From Prorocentrum cordatum (Eukaryota > Sar > Dinophyceae > Prorocentrales > Prorocentraceae): DNA of 64,000 nucleotides. Below, piece by piece: positions 41,140 to 52,507 of the stretch (position 1 is its first letter; the number at the start of each line of letters is the position of its first letter). Where the stretch lies: positions 188,001 to 252,000 of the forward strand of contig CAUYUJ010016704.1 in the NCBI GenBank assembly GCA_963575745.1. Direction: 5' to 3'. The translations under genes and the position numbers were made by a program. Under the pieces are notes generated by a model. It searched no databases. It had not been told where the DNA came from and saw nothing but the letters and a program-made list of their open reading frames with translations.

Positions 41140-42270
41140 GTTTCAGATGACACCATGCGGGCCACTCGCGCGCGTCGGCCGCGCGCGCATGCCGAAAACT
41201 CTTTCCAAAACGCTCATCGCTGACGCGAGGACATTGTCATCGTTGTCGGCGGGCGCGGTCAAGATCGGCGCCGTCATTGGCATTGCCGTCGTGTCGTCAC
41301 CTCCACCACTGTCACCATCATCGGTGCTCTCACCATCGCGCCCACCGTTGCTGGCGTCGCCATGATTCAGGAGGGAAAAGTACACACAGACACAATTATT
41401 CGTCGATCCCCAAGAAAATATGGGAAAATATGGGAAGTGGGGGGGAAGACAGAAACCCAGAACATATAGGAAAATATGGGGACTCTTTTTATTTGTGTGT
41501 ATCTATTTGTGTGTCCCAGGGCCCCTTTAATGATACCGCGCCCGCCCAAGTCACGCACTGAAGCACTCGCTGGGAAGTGCCCAGCGTTCGGCGCCACCGC
41601 GGCCGCCTCAGTCGCGCCGCAGCAGCTGGCCGCTGCGCGCGCGAGCGTGCGCGGACTCGCGCGGCCGCAAGGCTGCACCAGCCAATGCCAATCGTCGCCC
41701 GCCTTGACTTATCGGGCCAGCCCCCAGGGGATGTGCAATTTACACACGATTCGGCCCCATCGTCCATCTTAAATATATGTTCGTAGCATCCCAGCTAAGC
41801 CGGCTGCCGCCCCCCCCCGTCCTCTGTAACAGATGCAATGCGCGCGCACTCGTTTGTAAAAATCGTCCATGTTCACGAATCCCTTGTAGACGATGAGATG
41901 AAGTGCGCACGCGCGCGTCGTCGCGCGCGCATGCCGAAATCAGTCAAAAAAACCCGGTCTCGCACCGATGTCGAAGTTGAACGTCGCGAAAACAAATCAG
42001 AACAACAGATGGTTTCGCAACGCGGATTTTCAAAACAAACTTGCGATCGCGGTCTTGCAGATTCTTAAGAAAACCATCGGCTTCTCAATATCTTCATCAC
42101 ATGCTACCCAACGGGCCTCTCGCGCGCGCGTGTCGAAACCGTTCGAACGCCCTTGCGCGCGCGCTGTCGCAAGAACCCCTTTGTAAAAATACCAGACCAA
42201 GTGTACACGCGCGTCGTCGAGCGCGCGTGCGAAAATATGTTAAAAACTTGTTGGTGCCGTAAGGATACCA
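41140..42270 (+). repeat. segmental duplication, copy 1
   Basis: Collinear with 44400-45480, sharing 'gcgggccactcgcgcgcgtc', 'ttgtcggcgtcgccatgat' type text and 'acgcgcgcgtcgtcgcgcgc' downstream. This copy contains a 163-bp insertion at 41367 that the other lacks. No gene recognised. Confidence 0.75.
41367..41529. mobile_element. 163-bp insertion with ATGAT target duplication
   Basis: Starts 'tcaggagggaaaagtacaca', ends 'cccagggcccctttA', flanked by ATGAT at 41362-41366 and 41530-41534. The paralogous site near 44621 reads 'gtcgccatgataccgcgccc' with a single ATGAT, an empty site. Same family as 16901 and 17573. Confidence 0.9.
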
Positions 42271-42285
42271 ACAACGAGTGACCGA

Positions 42286-42326
<41 letters not shown>

Positions 42327-42327
42327 A
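42286..42327. repeat. (TA)n microsatellite
   Basis: About 20 TA repeats with one interruption, AT-rich in a GC-rich setting. The following 42328-42540 has no gene I can see. Confidence 0.9.
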
Positions 42328-42544
42328 TGTTTACACATAACGTGCGTGCTCTTGCGAAACTTGAACAAAGCCATATGTTCGTCCCGGGAAAAGGCGCCGG
42401 CCCAGAGCTCTCTATTAGGTGGTTAACCATGTGGGCGAGACTTGAAGCCGCGATAGATAGTGAGGTCGAAGAGGGCCAGCGGAATTGATGTTTTAGGATG
42501 TCCGTCGCGAAACGCTTGTGTTACATGCATCTGCTGAGCATGTC

Positions 42545-43085
42545 TCACGCGAGACGCTGATGTTGCAGAGTTGGGGGGCGTCTCGAGCGGGAGCCCTTTT
42601 GGGTGCCAGACTTCAGGGGATGTCTCAGGCGAAATGCGTGTTGTCGCGTGCCCAGGTCGCCCAGGGGGGCATCGAGCATGGTTGTCCCTAGATGGAACCA
42701 CCTCTTCTCACGTGTCCAGGCCACCCAGGGGGGCATCTAAGATGGTTGCCCCTTGCCCCTCGCTGGAACCACGTGTTTTCACGTGTCCAGGCCACCCAGG
42801 GGAGTGTCTAACATGGTGGCCCCGAGCTGGAACCATGTGTTTTCACGTGTCCAGGCGTTCAAAGGGGCACCTAACATGATGGTCCCACGCTGGAACCACG
42901 TGTTTTCACTCTTGTTGCGCTTTGGCGCGAAACGGACCCATGCGTTGTCACGCTTGTTCCGCTCAGGGGCGAAATGGACTCACGCGTTTTCCCGCTTGTT
43001 CTGCTCAGGGGTGAAAGGGACCCACGTGCTATCACGTTTGCTCCGCTCAGTGGCGAAAGGGACCCACGTCTTTTCATGTTTACTT
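42545..43085 (+). repeat. tandem repeats of 50-70 bp
   Basis: Units built on 'tgttttcacgtgtccaggcc' with 'acccaggggggcat' (42640-42900), then shorter units on 'gggcgaaatggactcacgcg' (42900-43085). Early units contain 'gatgtctcaggcgaaa', shared with the 50.3-52.4 kb family. Confidence 0.8.
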
Positions 43086-43121
43086 CCATAGGACCGCGGC
43101 CTTGGGATCGTGACTCTTGCG

Positions 43122-43313
43122 TCGGGAGCGGAAAAGAGGGGGGTGATGACTAGGGGGGGTGGATTTCATGGCGCGGGCCATGATTTTTCCCCAGATTTCA
43201 TGGCGCCTCTTCTTGTTTCATTACGTCCCAGGCCCCCCCTGCTCGCGCACATGCCGCCGGTCATGATCTGCACCCCCCCCCTTCTTGGACACCCCCCTCT
43301 CGGCCGCTCCCGA
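43122..43313. mobile_element. TCGGG-type MITE, cleanest copy
   Basis: 192 bp from 'tcgggagcggaaaagagggg' to 'ccctctcggccgctcccga', flanked by TTGCG at 43117-43121 and 43314-43318. It defines the family ends and the 5-bp target duplication. Confidence 0.9.
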
Positions 43314-43319
43314 TTGCGT

Positions 43320-44175
43320 AATGTACAAGGGACCTCGACCCTGGGAGCGTGGTACGTCGCGTGCTTCGCGATGGACCGTCGTCTTTGGAGCGCGGACGCA
43401 GCTCTCCCTGGCACGTCCGCTGGTACGTTCCGTGGCGCATCCCCCTGGCACGTTCCGTGGCGCGCCCCCCTGACACATCTCGCGCGGCGGGTCCCTTGGC
43501 ACGTCCCCTGGCGCGTTCCGCGGCGCGCCCCCTGGCAATGCCACTGCGCGGCACGGCAAGGCGCAGAGAAGCACAGCACGGCCCCTGGCACACCGTCATC
43601 ACCATTGATACCTGGCACGTCCCCTGGCGCCTCCCCTGGGCACGTCGCGCGGCACGTCCCCAGGCACGTCCCCTGGCACGTCCCCTGGCACGTCCGCTGG
43701 CACGTTCGCTGGCGCGTCCCCCTGGCGCGTTCCCCTGGCACGTCCCGTGGCGCGTCCCCTTGGCACATCGCGCGGCGCATTGGCACGTCCCCTGGTGCGT
43801 CCACTGGCACGTTCACTGGCGTGTCCCCTGGCAGGTCACTGCGCGGCACGGCAATGCGCAGAGAAGCACAACACAGCCCCTGGCACAGCAGCATCACCAT
43901 TGATACCTGGCACGTTCCCTGGCGCCTCCCCTGGGCACGTCGCGCGGCGCGTCCCCTGGCACGGCTGTGGCATGTCCCCTGGCACTTCCGCTGGCACGTT
44001 CGCTGGCGCGTCCCCTTGGGGAGTCCCGTGGCGCGCCCCCTGGCACATCGCGCGGCACGTTGGCACATCCCATGGCACGTCTATTGGCACGTTCGGTGGC
44101 GTGTCCCTTGGCATGTCACGGTGTGGCGCGACAAAGCGCAGAGCAGTACAACACAGCCCCGGGCACAGCATCATC
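43320..44175 (+). repeat. 'ggcacgtcccctggcgcg' minisatellite with ~290-bp higher-order period
   Basis: 20-24 bp units of 'ctggcacgtcccctggcacg' type. A distinctive block 'gcgcagagaagcaca' with 'accattgatacctggcac' recurs near 43562, 43856 and (shorter) 44134, giving higher-order periods near 294 and 280 bp. The long open frames on both strands are repeat by-products. Confidence 0.85.
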
Positions 44176-44399
44176 ATGGGTCATCGGGCACAGCATCATC
44201 ACCACTGATATCTTCAGCACTGCCACTGCCCATCGTCCAACTGAGGTGCTTGGACATGTTTCCCTTCCTCGCAGGTCTAAATCCTTTTCCAGGTTCGTGG
44301 GTCGATCATGCTCATCATGCTCTGGAATGTCTACCAAACGGGCCTCTCGAGCCGCATGTCGAAGTCACCCGAACGCCCTTACGCGCGTGCTGGGGGGGG

Positions 44400-45500
44400 G
44401 CACGATTCGTTTCAAATAATACCACGCGGGCCACTCGCGCGCGTCGGCCGCGCGCGCATGTCAAACTCTTCCAAAACGTGCATCACCGACGCGAGGACAT
44501 CGTCATCGTTATCGGCGGGCGTGATCAACATCGCCGCGGTCAATGGCCTTGTCGTCGTCATCACCAACATCGTCACCATCATCGTTACCCTAATTATCGC
44601 GTCTACCGTTGTCGGCGTCGCCATGATACCGCGCCCGCCCACGTCACCGACTCTCATTGAAGTGCCCGCTGGGAAGTGCCCAGGGGCCAGCGCCACCCCG
44701 GCCGCGCCGGTCGCGCCGCACTAGCTGGCCACTGCGCGCGCGAGCATGCGCGGGCTAGCGCGGCCGCAGAGATGCACCAGCCAAAGACAAGCACTCATCG
44801 CAATTGCCGTCGCATGGGTTTTGCATACCTAGTTGCGGGTGGGTGAGTGGGATGGTTGCGCGAGCAATGGAGGTGACAATTCATTGCGAGCATCGGTTAT
44901 ACCACCCTCCTCCCCGCCGGGTTTAAAGATCCCCCGGGAACCGATGCAAAACACATAGGATTCGGCCCCATCGTCCATCCTAATCATGAATTTACACTAT
45001 CCCAGGGGGGGCGGTATCGGCCCCCCCCCGCCATCCCCTGCAACAAATCGTATGCGTGCACACTCGTTTATAACAAATCATAAGTTTCCAAGAACCCCTT
45101 ACAACAAACGAAAACGAAATGCACACGCGCGCGTCGTCGCGCGCGCAGCCGAAATCTTTCACAAACTCTCAGTTCCTCAAGGCCTTCAAAATCGAATTTC
45201 CAGAACACATACATAAACACAGGGTTTTGCAACAATGCTTTTATAAAACAGCTTACACGCGCGCTCTTGCGAAATCTCAAGAAAACCATAGGTTCCCAAC
45301 CAAAAATTACCAAACGGGCTTCGCGCGTGTGCATTTCGAAGTCGTTCGAACGCCCTTGCGCGCGTGCCGTCGCGAGAATTCGCTGCAAAAGCTAAGACGA
45401 AATGCACGCGCGCGTCGTCGCGCGCGCATGCCGACATCCTTCAAAAACTGTCGGTTTCCGGAAAGATTTCAGAATCGAGAGTCAAAAAACAGATTAAACA
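44400..45500 (+). repeat. segmental duplication, copy 2
   Basis: Paralogue of 41140-42270 without the insertion. From 45110 it holds several copies of a ~230-bp unit carrying 'acgcgcgcgtcgtcgcgcgc' followed by 'gccgaaatc' and 'gttcgaacgcccttgcgcgc'. No gene recognised. Confidence 0.75.
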
Positions 45501-45552
45501 CATGTGGTATCGCAACACGGATTTTCAACAAAAAAAATGCGCGAGCCTTCTT

Positions 45553-46247
45553 GCGTCGTCGACGTCGTCGTCGTCGTCGTCGCCGTCTTCCCTCCTCCCT
45601 CGTCGTCGTCGGCGTCGCCGTCGTCGTCCTTTGTCGTTCCTCGTCGTCGTCGTCGTGCTCTTTGGCGTCGTCGTCGTTTCCGTCGTCGTTGTCGCCGTGG
45701 TCGTCCTTCCTCCTCCCTCGTCGTCGTCGTCGTCCGTCGTCGACGTCTCGTCGTCGTCCCTCCTGCTTCGTCGCCGTCGTCGTCGTCGTCGTCGTTTTCC
45801 CTCTTCTCTCGTCGTTGTCGTCGTCGGCATCGCCGCCCTCCCTCCTTCTTCGTCGTTCGCGTCGTCGCCGTCCTCCCGCCTCCCTCGTCTTTGTCGTCGT
45901 TCTCGACGTCGTCGTCCTCCCTCCTCCCTCGTCGTCGTCGTCTTCGTTGGCGACGCCGTCGTCGTTGTCATCTTCGTCGTCGTCGTCGTTGGCGGCGTCG
46001 TCGCCGTCGTCGTCCTCGTCGTCGGCGTCGTCGTCGCCGTCGTCGTCGTCGTCGGCGTATTCATCGTCGTCGTCGGCGTCGGCGTCGTCGTCGTTGTCGT
46101 CGTAGGTGTCGCCGTCGTCGTCGTCGTGGTCGTTGTCGTCGTCGTCGAAGTCGTCGGCGACGTCGTCGGTGTCGTCGTAGTCGTCGTAGTCGTCGGCGTC
46201 GTCGTCGTCGTTGTCGCTGTCGTCGTCGGCGTCGCTGTCGTTGCCGA
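45553..46247. repeat. ~700-bp (TCG)n tract
   Basis: Nearly continuous TCG triplets broken by 'ttcctcctccctcg' inserts at irregular spacing. All six frames are open (poly-Val, poly-Ser, poly-Arg, poly-Asp, poly-Thr), explaining frames of 300-650 residues that are not genes. Confidence 0.95.
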
Positions 46248-46734
46248 GTGCCATTTGGTACCCACCGTCACGGTCTTCAGAAGTCTTGCGATGAAGTTGC
46301 GGGTGGGAGGGTGGGAGGGTGGGATGCTTGCAAGAGCAGTGGAGAGGACAGCTTCAAGACAGTCAAAGTGAATTGCACACATAGGTTGCACCGCAACGAT
46401 GTCACAACACAGGTTGCTAGAAGCAGATTGTTTGGGGGCCACGCTGGATAGCGCACACACACACACCGTAGATGTAAACATATGTGTATATATGCGTGTG
46501 TACATGTGTCTATATATAACATAGTGTACATATATATATATATACATGTCAGCACAAAATTGGATGTACACACGTACGTCCGTAAGGGTATCGCCTTCTG
46601 CTGACGTCCCCCTCTCTATCACCAGGGGAGATATCAGAACTATTCTGGGCCGTGCCGTTGCTGTCTTGAAGACTTGTATCATACGAGGGCGATTGGCAGT
46701 CGGCAAACATTTTGCAAAGTTGCTGTAATGTACT
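46248..46734. other. no gene seen; CA/TA microsatellites
   Basis: A 'gggtgggagggtgggagggt' tract at 46302-46323, and alternating CA and TA runs at about 46455-46550. Confidence 0.5.
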
Positions 46735-47145
46735 TGGGATCGTAGCTTCGGGAGCGCGAGTCTGGCATAACTTACGGAGGATCGTGTCCTCGGAGGCGAA
46801 CGGAGTCTGGCCTCGGGCGCGAAACTGGTGCAGTTGACCATGGATCTTGGCCGCGGGATCGCGAATCGAATGCAATGTGGACGGGGCTCTGGGATTCGTG
46901 AGCGCGGCTTCGGGAGCGCGAACTTGCAGCAACTTACATGGATTCCGGCCTCGGGAGCGCGAGACAGGTACAAAATTCGACGGATTCTGGCATCACGAGC
47001 GCGAATATGGTATAATGAATAACGGGTTCTTGTTTCGGGAGCGCGAGCCCGCAATAGATGGAAAATCTGGCCGCGGGGGGCGCAAATCTGGCGAAATGTA
47101 GACAGGATTCTCGTTTCGGGAGCGCGCGAGTCTGAAGCAATGTTA
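46735..47145 (+). repeat. 55-65 bp minisatellite 'ttcgggagcgcgag'
   Basis: About seven degenerate units each with 'tcgggagcgcgagtctgg' followed by a variable AT-richer half. Confidence 0.75.
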
Positions 47146-47479
47146 AAGGAATTCGGCCCCGAGGACACGAATCTCACGTCCAATTGCGCTACAGCTCGAT
47201 TCCGCCACCGCGCTGAGGCGGGCGGGGGGTGGGAAGGGGGACTAGAGGGTTTTCGGAACCCATCTTCAGGTCTTGGGTTTGGAACCAGTTTCTGCCAGGA
47301 AGGCCAAAAAGCGCAGGGACCTGGCCACACAAATGAACGCATCTTCGCAAGAAGCGAGCGGAGCGAAAAGCGAGGGCCCGACCGACGCACACCACCCACG
47401 AGGCCCTGCTTTGCCAGCTCGGTGTTTGGCGAACGCTGAAAAGGAAATGCTGCCTTTGCCGACGTTGTTCGCTGAGCGA
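47146..47479. other. no gene seen
   Basis: Unique-looking sequence; frames open on both strands but no recognisable protein. Confidence 0.3.
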
Positions 47480-47800
47480 GCATGGAGCCTCTGGAGAGCC
47501 TTTGGGGAGCCTGTCTGGGCCTCGTGGGGGCTTTTCTGAAGCCCTCGTGGGGCCTCTGGAGAGCCTCTTGGTCGCCTGGCAGGGCCTCGCGAGGGCCTCT
47601 TCGGAGGCTTCGTAGAGCCTCTGAGAGCCTTTTGCGGGCCCCTGCGGGCCTGTGAGGCCTTCTTGGTGGCTTCTTGGTGCTTCTGGGAGCTTCTTGGGGG
47701 CTTTGTAGGGCCTGTTGGGACCTTCTTGGGGGCCTCGCGGGGGCTTGTTGGTGACCTTTTGGGGGCCATGTTTGGACGTCGTGAGGATATCCAAGGCCGT
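47480..47800 (+). repeat. G-rich 'gagcctctgggg' minisatellite
   Basis: Units such as 'gagcctttggggagcctgtc' and 'cctcgtggggg', the same style as 11.3 and 59.7 kb. Confidence 0.7.
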
Positions 47801-48092
47801 CTTGGATTTATGGCCCTGGGGTCAGGAATCTCAAGCACTTGTACGTGTCCCAGGGCCACGGGGAACATAAGAACCCTGGGGGGAGGGCGAACGATTCCTT
47901 CTCGGCTCCTCCCCCCGCGCGCACCTGTGACAGTCTGCAGTAGGACGCAGGAGGTACATCTAGAACTGCAGACTGGAACTGCGACTGGGGCCGAGGAGCT
48001 CAGGATTGGTACAGACGTCGCTGACACCATCCTCGCAGCCTGGCGGCCCCACGAGGGGGCCAGCGGATATTCAGAATAGGCCGACCAGTACC

Positions 48093-48245
48093 GATATATA
48101 TATATATATATACACACCTATATATACAGATATATATACATACATACATATATATATGTATGTCTACATACACATACATACAGGGAGGAGGGAGAGAGGA
48201 GACAGAGAGAGGAGGAGGAGGAGGAGGAGGAGGAGGAGGAGGAGG
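48093..48245. repeat. (TA)n/(ATAC)n and (GGA)n microsatellites
   Basis: 'ta' and 'atacata' runs at 48093-48180, then GGA at 48210-48245. The flanks 47801-48092 and 48246-48754 have no gene that I can support. Confidence 0.85.
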
Positions 48246-48754
48246 ACGTGGATGATGGAAAGGACGAGTAGGAGGGGGGCCGGATGGAGTAAGGCTAGTC
48301 CTCGACCATACGCAACGGGGGTTGATTGGGCAAGTGGTCTGGACAGGCAGCTATATTCTGGCGTATCCTGATTGCTGCCCCCCCCCCTCACAGGGAGGTT
48401 CGGTAGTCATTCGTCTGCCAACGTGGAAGCAAGAGGGGCGATGGTTGGGATATCGCGGCAGCAGTAATAGCAGTGGACAGGGCGCAAGCACGAAGGATGC
48501 ACAACATGCATGACCTAGATCCTAACGACTTGTTCTGCACCGCACATGTGAAGATGCCAGTCAAGCATGGAGAAAACCCGGCCAGGTGAACTGAGCACCC
48601 AGTGCGTCGCCAGCGGACCCGATTGCGGTTCACAGGCAAGAAGCGGCGTCTGCGAGTGAGGTGATCTTTTGCAGAGCGAACCGCTTCCGTGACTGTACAA
48701 AACCTCGGGGGCTCCGCTGTCTGCCGCCGCCCATCTCCCTACTGTGCCAGCGGA

Positions 48755-49000
48755 CGCCCCTCGGGGGGGCAGGCGGAGCGGCGCCCACACGCAGATCCAA
48801 GCGAGGCCTCGCCCCCGCAGGTGCGGTCCAACGACCGTCGCCCGCGTCTCTGGAGAGTCCGGCGGAGCGGCCCCACACGCAGGTCCAGACGAGAGTTGGA
48901 GCCCGAGGCGCTGCCAAACGCGCACACTTACGCAGATCCGCGTGAGACCTCGCGCCGCCTCGGGTGCTGCGCACCTGCAGGGTCCAGCAGAGCGACGTCC
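48755..49000 (+). repeat. imperfect ~95-bp repeats
   Basis: 'gcggagcggcgcccacacgc' recurs as 'gcggagcggccccacacgca' with following 'agatccaagcgaggcctcg'/'aggtccagacgag' and a third 'acgcagatccgcgtgagacc'. No protein recognised. 49001-49480 is GC-rich unassigned sequence and 49485-49560 is CTC repeat. Confidence 0.5.
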
Positions 49001-49794
49001 TGTTCAAGGTCCACCCGTGGTCCTCCCGAGCGTCTCCAGTACGTTGGGTACGCCCCTGGATGATGTTGTGCCGTTCGGTGTCGCTTCGTTAGGACACCCC
49101 GACGATGGCTTTCCTCACGGCACGGTGGCCCTCGGAGGAGGACCGGCCGATTACCACTGTCAGCCGAAGGCAGGCGGTCTCCGGCATTCGATTTCGCGTG
49201 GGGCGGGCCGCTTCGCCCGCTCTGCCACCAGACCAGGGTGCGAAGCACCGCCCAGCTCGCCCTCACAGCGGCCGCAGAATTCAAGCCGCCGCCGTGCACC
49301 CCGCGGCCACTGTGCCGACGGCCGGGCCGTGCGAGCACAGCAGCGGCGCGCCGCGCGGCGGCGGCGGCGCGGGCGGCGCCGCAGCCGCTCCGAGGCACGG
49401 AGGCCCCTATAGGGGGGGCCCCGTGGGGCCGGCCGTGCAGCTGCCGATCGAGCGCACAGTCCTCGTCCTCCGTCCTCTCGTCCTCTCCTCCTCCTCCTCC
49501 TCCTCCCTCCTCCTCCTCCCTCCTCCTCCCTCCTCCCCTCCTCCTCCCTCCTCCGGGGGGGGGGGGGGCGTCTTGCTGGGCCCCCGCGCAGGCCGGGGCG
49601 GCGCCTCGGCGCTCCCGGGGGAGGGGGGGGGGAGCTCCGCGGAGCCCGCCCTTCGGGGGGGGGGGGTTGCCTGGCCGGCGGCGCGCGCCCGAAGGGGGGC
49701 CGGGGCGGCGTGCGGCCTCCCGAGGGGGCCGGTCGGCGTGCGGCCTCAGGGGCCCCTCGCGCGCCCTCGCCGGAGTCCTGGACCCAGACATCGG

Positions 49795-49952
49795 GCGTCT
49801 CGAAAAAATCGAGACAGAGGTTTTTCATAGTTTTTGGTCTTTCGGGGCCCTCGCCGGGCCTCGGGACCGTCAAAAAACGACTCGGGATGAGAAACCGTCC
49901 CAGGGAAGTGGTCGGGAGGTCGGGGGCCCGCGTCTCGAAAAAATCGAGACGT
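49795..49952. repeat. direct copies of a small palindrome
   Basis: 'cgtctcgaaaaaatcgagac' occurs at about 49797 and 49931, each a 7-bp-arm palindrome (gtctcga/tcgagac). They bracket about 115 bp and could be the ends of a small insertion. Confidence 0.6.
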
Positions 49953-50010
49953 CGGATGTCTGGAATCGCTAGGGGGGAACAAGCAGTGGCATGGCATAAT
50001 AAAAACTCGG

Positions 50011-50091
50011 AGGTCCGCCCGGATTTCTCGGATCGGCGCCGGAGGCGCGCCGGGGGGCCCCAGCGCCGATCCGAGAAATCCGCGCGGACCT
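50011..50091. repeat. 29-bp-arm hairpin, one mismatch
   Basis: Arm 50011-50039 ('aggtccgcccggatttctcg...') and arm 50063-50091 ('...cgagaaatccgcgcggacct') are reverse complements with one mismatch around a 23-base GC-rich loop. Such arms would fold into a very stable RNA or cruciform. Confidence 0.85.
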
Positions 50092-50254
50092 TCGTCCCCT
50101 TTCTATGTTTATGTCACTTTTTGTTTCCCTGGGGAGGGGGGCCGGCGGCGGCCCCCTCCCCGATGCTCGCGCGAGCATGGGCCCAGAATACGTCTGCGCA
50201 TGCGAAGATTTACGAGGGGAAAAATTATAGCCGGAGTGCAGTATCCCCAAACAG

Positions 50255-52430
50255 GGTTTTTATACCCACTGCGGTTTCAAAGGTCGATCGCGTGCCCGTC
50301 CAGTGCGGGCTGGCATGGCATGTTAAAACATGCCTCCTCCTCCTCCTCCTCCTCCTCCTCCTCCTCCTCCTCCTCATCCTCCTCCTCCTCCTCCACCTCC
50401 TCTTCATCCCGAACGGCATCTCGGAGCCCAGAGTTGCGAGGATGTCTCCAGCGTAACGGGCTGGACCACCTCGCGCGCGGCATTTCGGACCCCAGAATTG
50501 CGACGATGTCTCGGGCGAAACGTGCTGCGAGGAAGTCTCAGGCGAAACGGGCCGGACCACCTCGAGCGCGGCGTCTCAGAGCTCCGAGTTGCGGGGGCCT
50601 CCTGGTGCCTCCTGGGGCCTCCTGGGGACCTCCTGGGGCTTCCTCCTGGGCCTCCTGTGGCCTCCTGAACTCCACCTGGGGTTTCCTGAAGCGTCTTGGG
50701 GCTCCCAGGGGGGATATCTAACCTGTGGCCGCTTGGGCCCCTCAAAATACAGGGGGGGCCACAAGAGCAGGAAAAATCAACGAATCGACACCGGATGTGA
50801 ATTAACTTGACACGTTCTGATAGGGGGCCTCCTGGGGCCTCCTGGGAGCCTCCTGGGAATCTCCTGCGGACCCCTTGGGGCCTGTCCTGGGCGTCCTGCG
50901 GCCTCCTGAAGCTCTCTGGGGCCTCCCCCTCCTCCTGCCTGCTCCCTCATGCACATCATCCGCCTCCTCCTTCTCCCTTCCATCTCCTCCTCCTCCTCCT
51001 CCTCCTCCTCCTCCTCCTCCTCCTCCACCTCCTCTTCATCCCGAACGGCATCTCGGAGCCTAGAGTTGCGAGGATGTCTCCAGCGTAACGGGCTGGACCA
51101 CCTCGCGCGCGGCATCTCGGACCCCAGAGTTGCGACGATGTCTCTGGCGAAACGTGGTGCGAGGAAGTCTCAGGCGAAACGGGCCGGACCACCTCGAGCG
51201 CGGCGTCTCAGAGCTCTGAGTTGCGGGGGCCTCCTGGTGCCTTCTGGGGCCTCCTGGGGACCTCCTGGAGCTTCCTCCTGGGCCTCCTGTGGCCTCGTGA
51301 ACTCCACCTGGGGTTTCCTGAAGCCTCTTGGGGCTCCCAGGGGGGATATCTAACCTGTGGCCGTTTGGGCCTCTCCAAATGGAGGGGGGGGGCACAAGAG
51401 CAGGAAAAATCAACGAATCGACACCGGATGTGTATTAACTTGACACGTTCTGATAAGGCGGCCTCCTGGGGCCTCCTGGGAGCCTCCTGGGAATCTCCTG
51501 GAGACCCCTGGGGCCTGTCCTGGGCGTCCTGCGGCCTCCTGGTGCCTGCTGGGGCCTCCTGGGGACCTCCTGGAGCTTCCTCCTGGGCCTCCTGTGGCCT
51601 CCTGAACTCCACCTGAGGTTTCCTGAAGCATCTTGGGGCTCCCAGGGGGGATATCTAACCTGTGGCCGCTTGGGCCCCTCAAAATGGAGGGGGGGGGCAC
51701 AAGAGCAGGAAAAATCAACGAATCGACACCGGATGTGTATTAACTTGACACGTTCTGATAGAGGGCCTCCTGGGGCCTCCTGGGAGCCTCCTGGGAATCT
51801 CCTGGGGGCCCCTGGGGCCTGTCCTGGGCGTCCTGCGGCCTCCTGGACCTCTCTGGGGCCTCCTGAGGCTCGCAGGGTCCCATGGAGGATATGTAACATG
51901 TGGTCTTCTGGGCCCCAGGCTGGACCAGCGCAGCATCTGAGAGCTCAGAGTTGCGAGAATGTCTTGTGCGAAACAGGCCGGACCACCTTGCGCACGGCAT
52001 CTCAGAGCTCAGAGTTGCAAGGATGTCTCAGGCGAGACGGGCCTGACCACCTCGCGCAGGGCATCTCAGAGCTCAGAAGTTCGAGGATGTCTCAGGCGAA
52101 ACGGGCCGGACCACCTCTCGCGCGGCATCTCCGAAGTCAGAGTTTCGAGGATGTCTCAGGCGAAACGGGCCAGACCACCTCGCGCAAGGCATCGCAGAGC
52201 TCAGAGTTTCGAGGATGTCTCAGGCGAAACGGCCCGGACCATCTCTCGCACGGCACCTCGGGGCTCAGAGTTTGGAGGATGTCTCAAGCGAAACGGCCCG
52301 GACCACCTCTCGCGCGGCGTCCCGGAGCGCAACGTTTCGAGGATGTCTCAGGCGAAACGGCCAATCCCGGCCAATTCAGAAACGAGAGTTGTGAGGATGT
52401 CTCAAGCGAAACGGCCAAAACCATAAAATT
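50255..52430 (+). repeat. 638-bp higher-order repeat with ~60-bp internal satellite
   Basis: Block order: 'gcatgttaaaacatgcc' palindrome, CTC tract, several ~60-bp units with 'gatgtctcaggcgaaacggg' and 'ccggaccacctcgcgcgcgg', a 'ggcctcctgggg' tract, 'gggatatctaacctgtggcc', then 'aaatcaacgaatcgacaccg'. The sequence 'cttcatcccgaacggcatct' recurs 638 bp apart (about 50401, 51039). 51930-52430 is a pure run of the 60-bp satellite. An inverted copy lies at 61920-63010. Confidence 0.85.
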
Positions 52431-52507
52431 TGTGTGAGGATGTCTCTGCTCCGCGTTCCCTCGGCCGGAGTTAGTTTCTACCACAACAGCACCCCGTTCA
52501 GCAAGCT

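Noticed and set aside
43110-44660. 516-residue + strand frame and several minus frames over the same region
   Set aside because: They coincide with the 'ggcacgtcccctggcgcg' array and a MITE; no protein features.
45525-47483. Minus-strand frame of 652 residues rich in Thr/Arg
   Set aside because: It is mostly the (TCG)n tract read in one frame plus the 46.7-47.1 kb minisatellite. Other frames are equally open.
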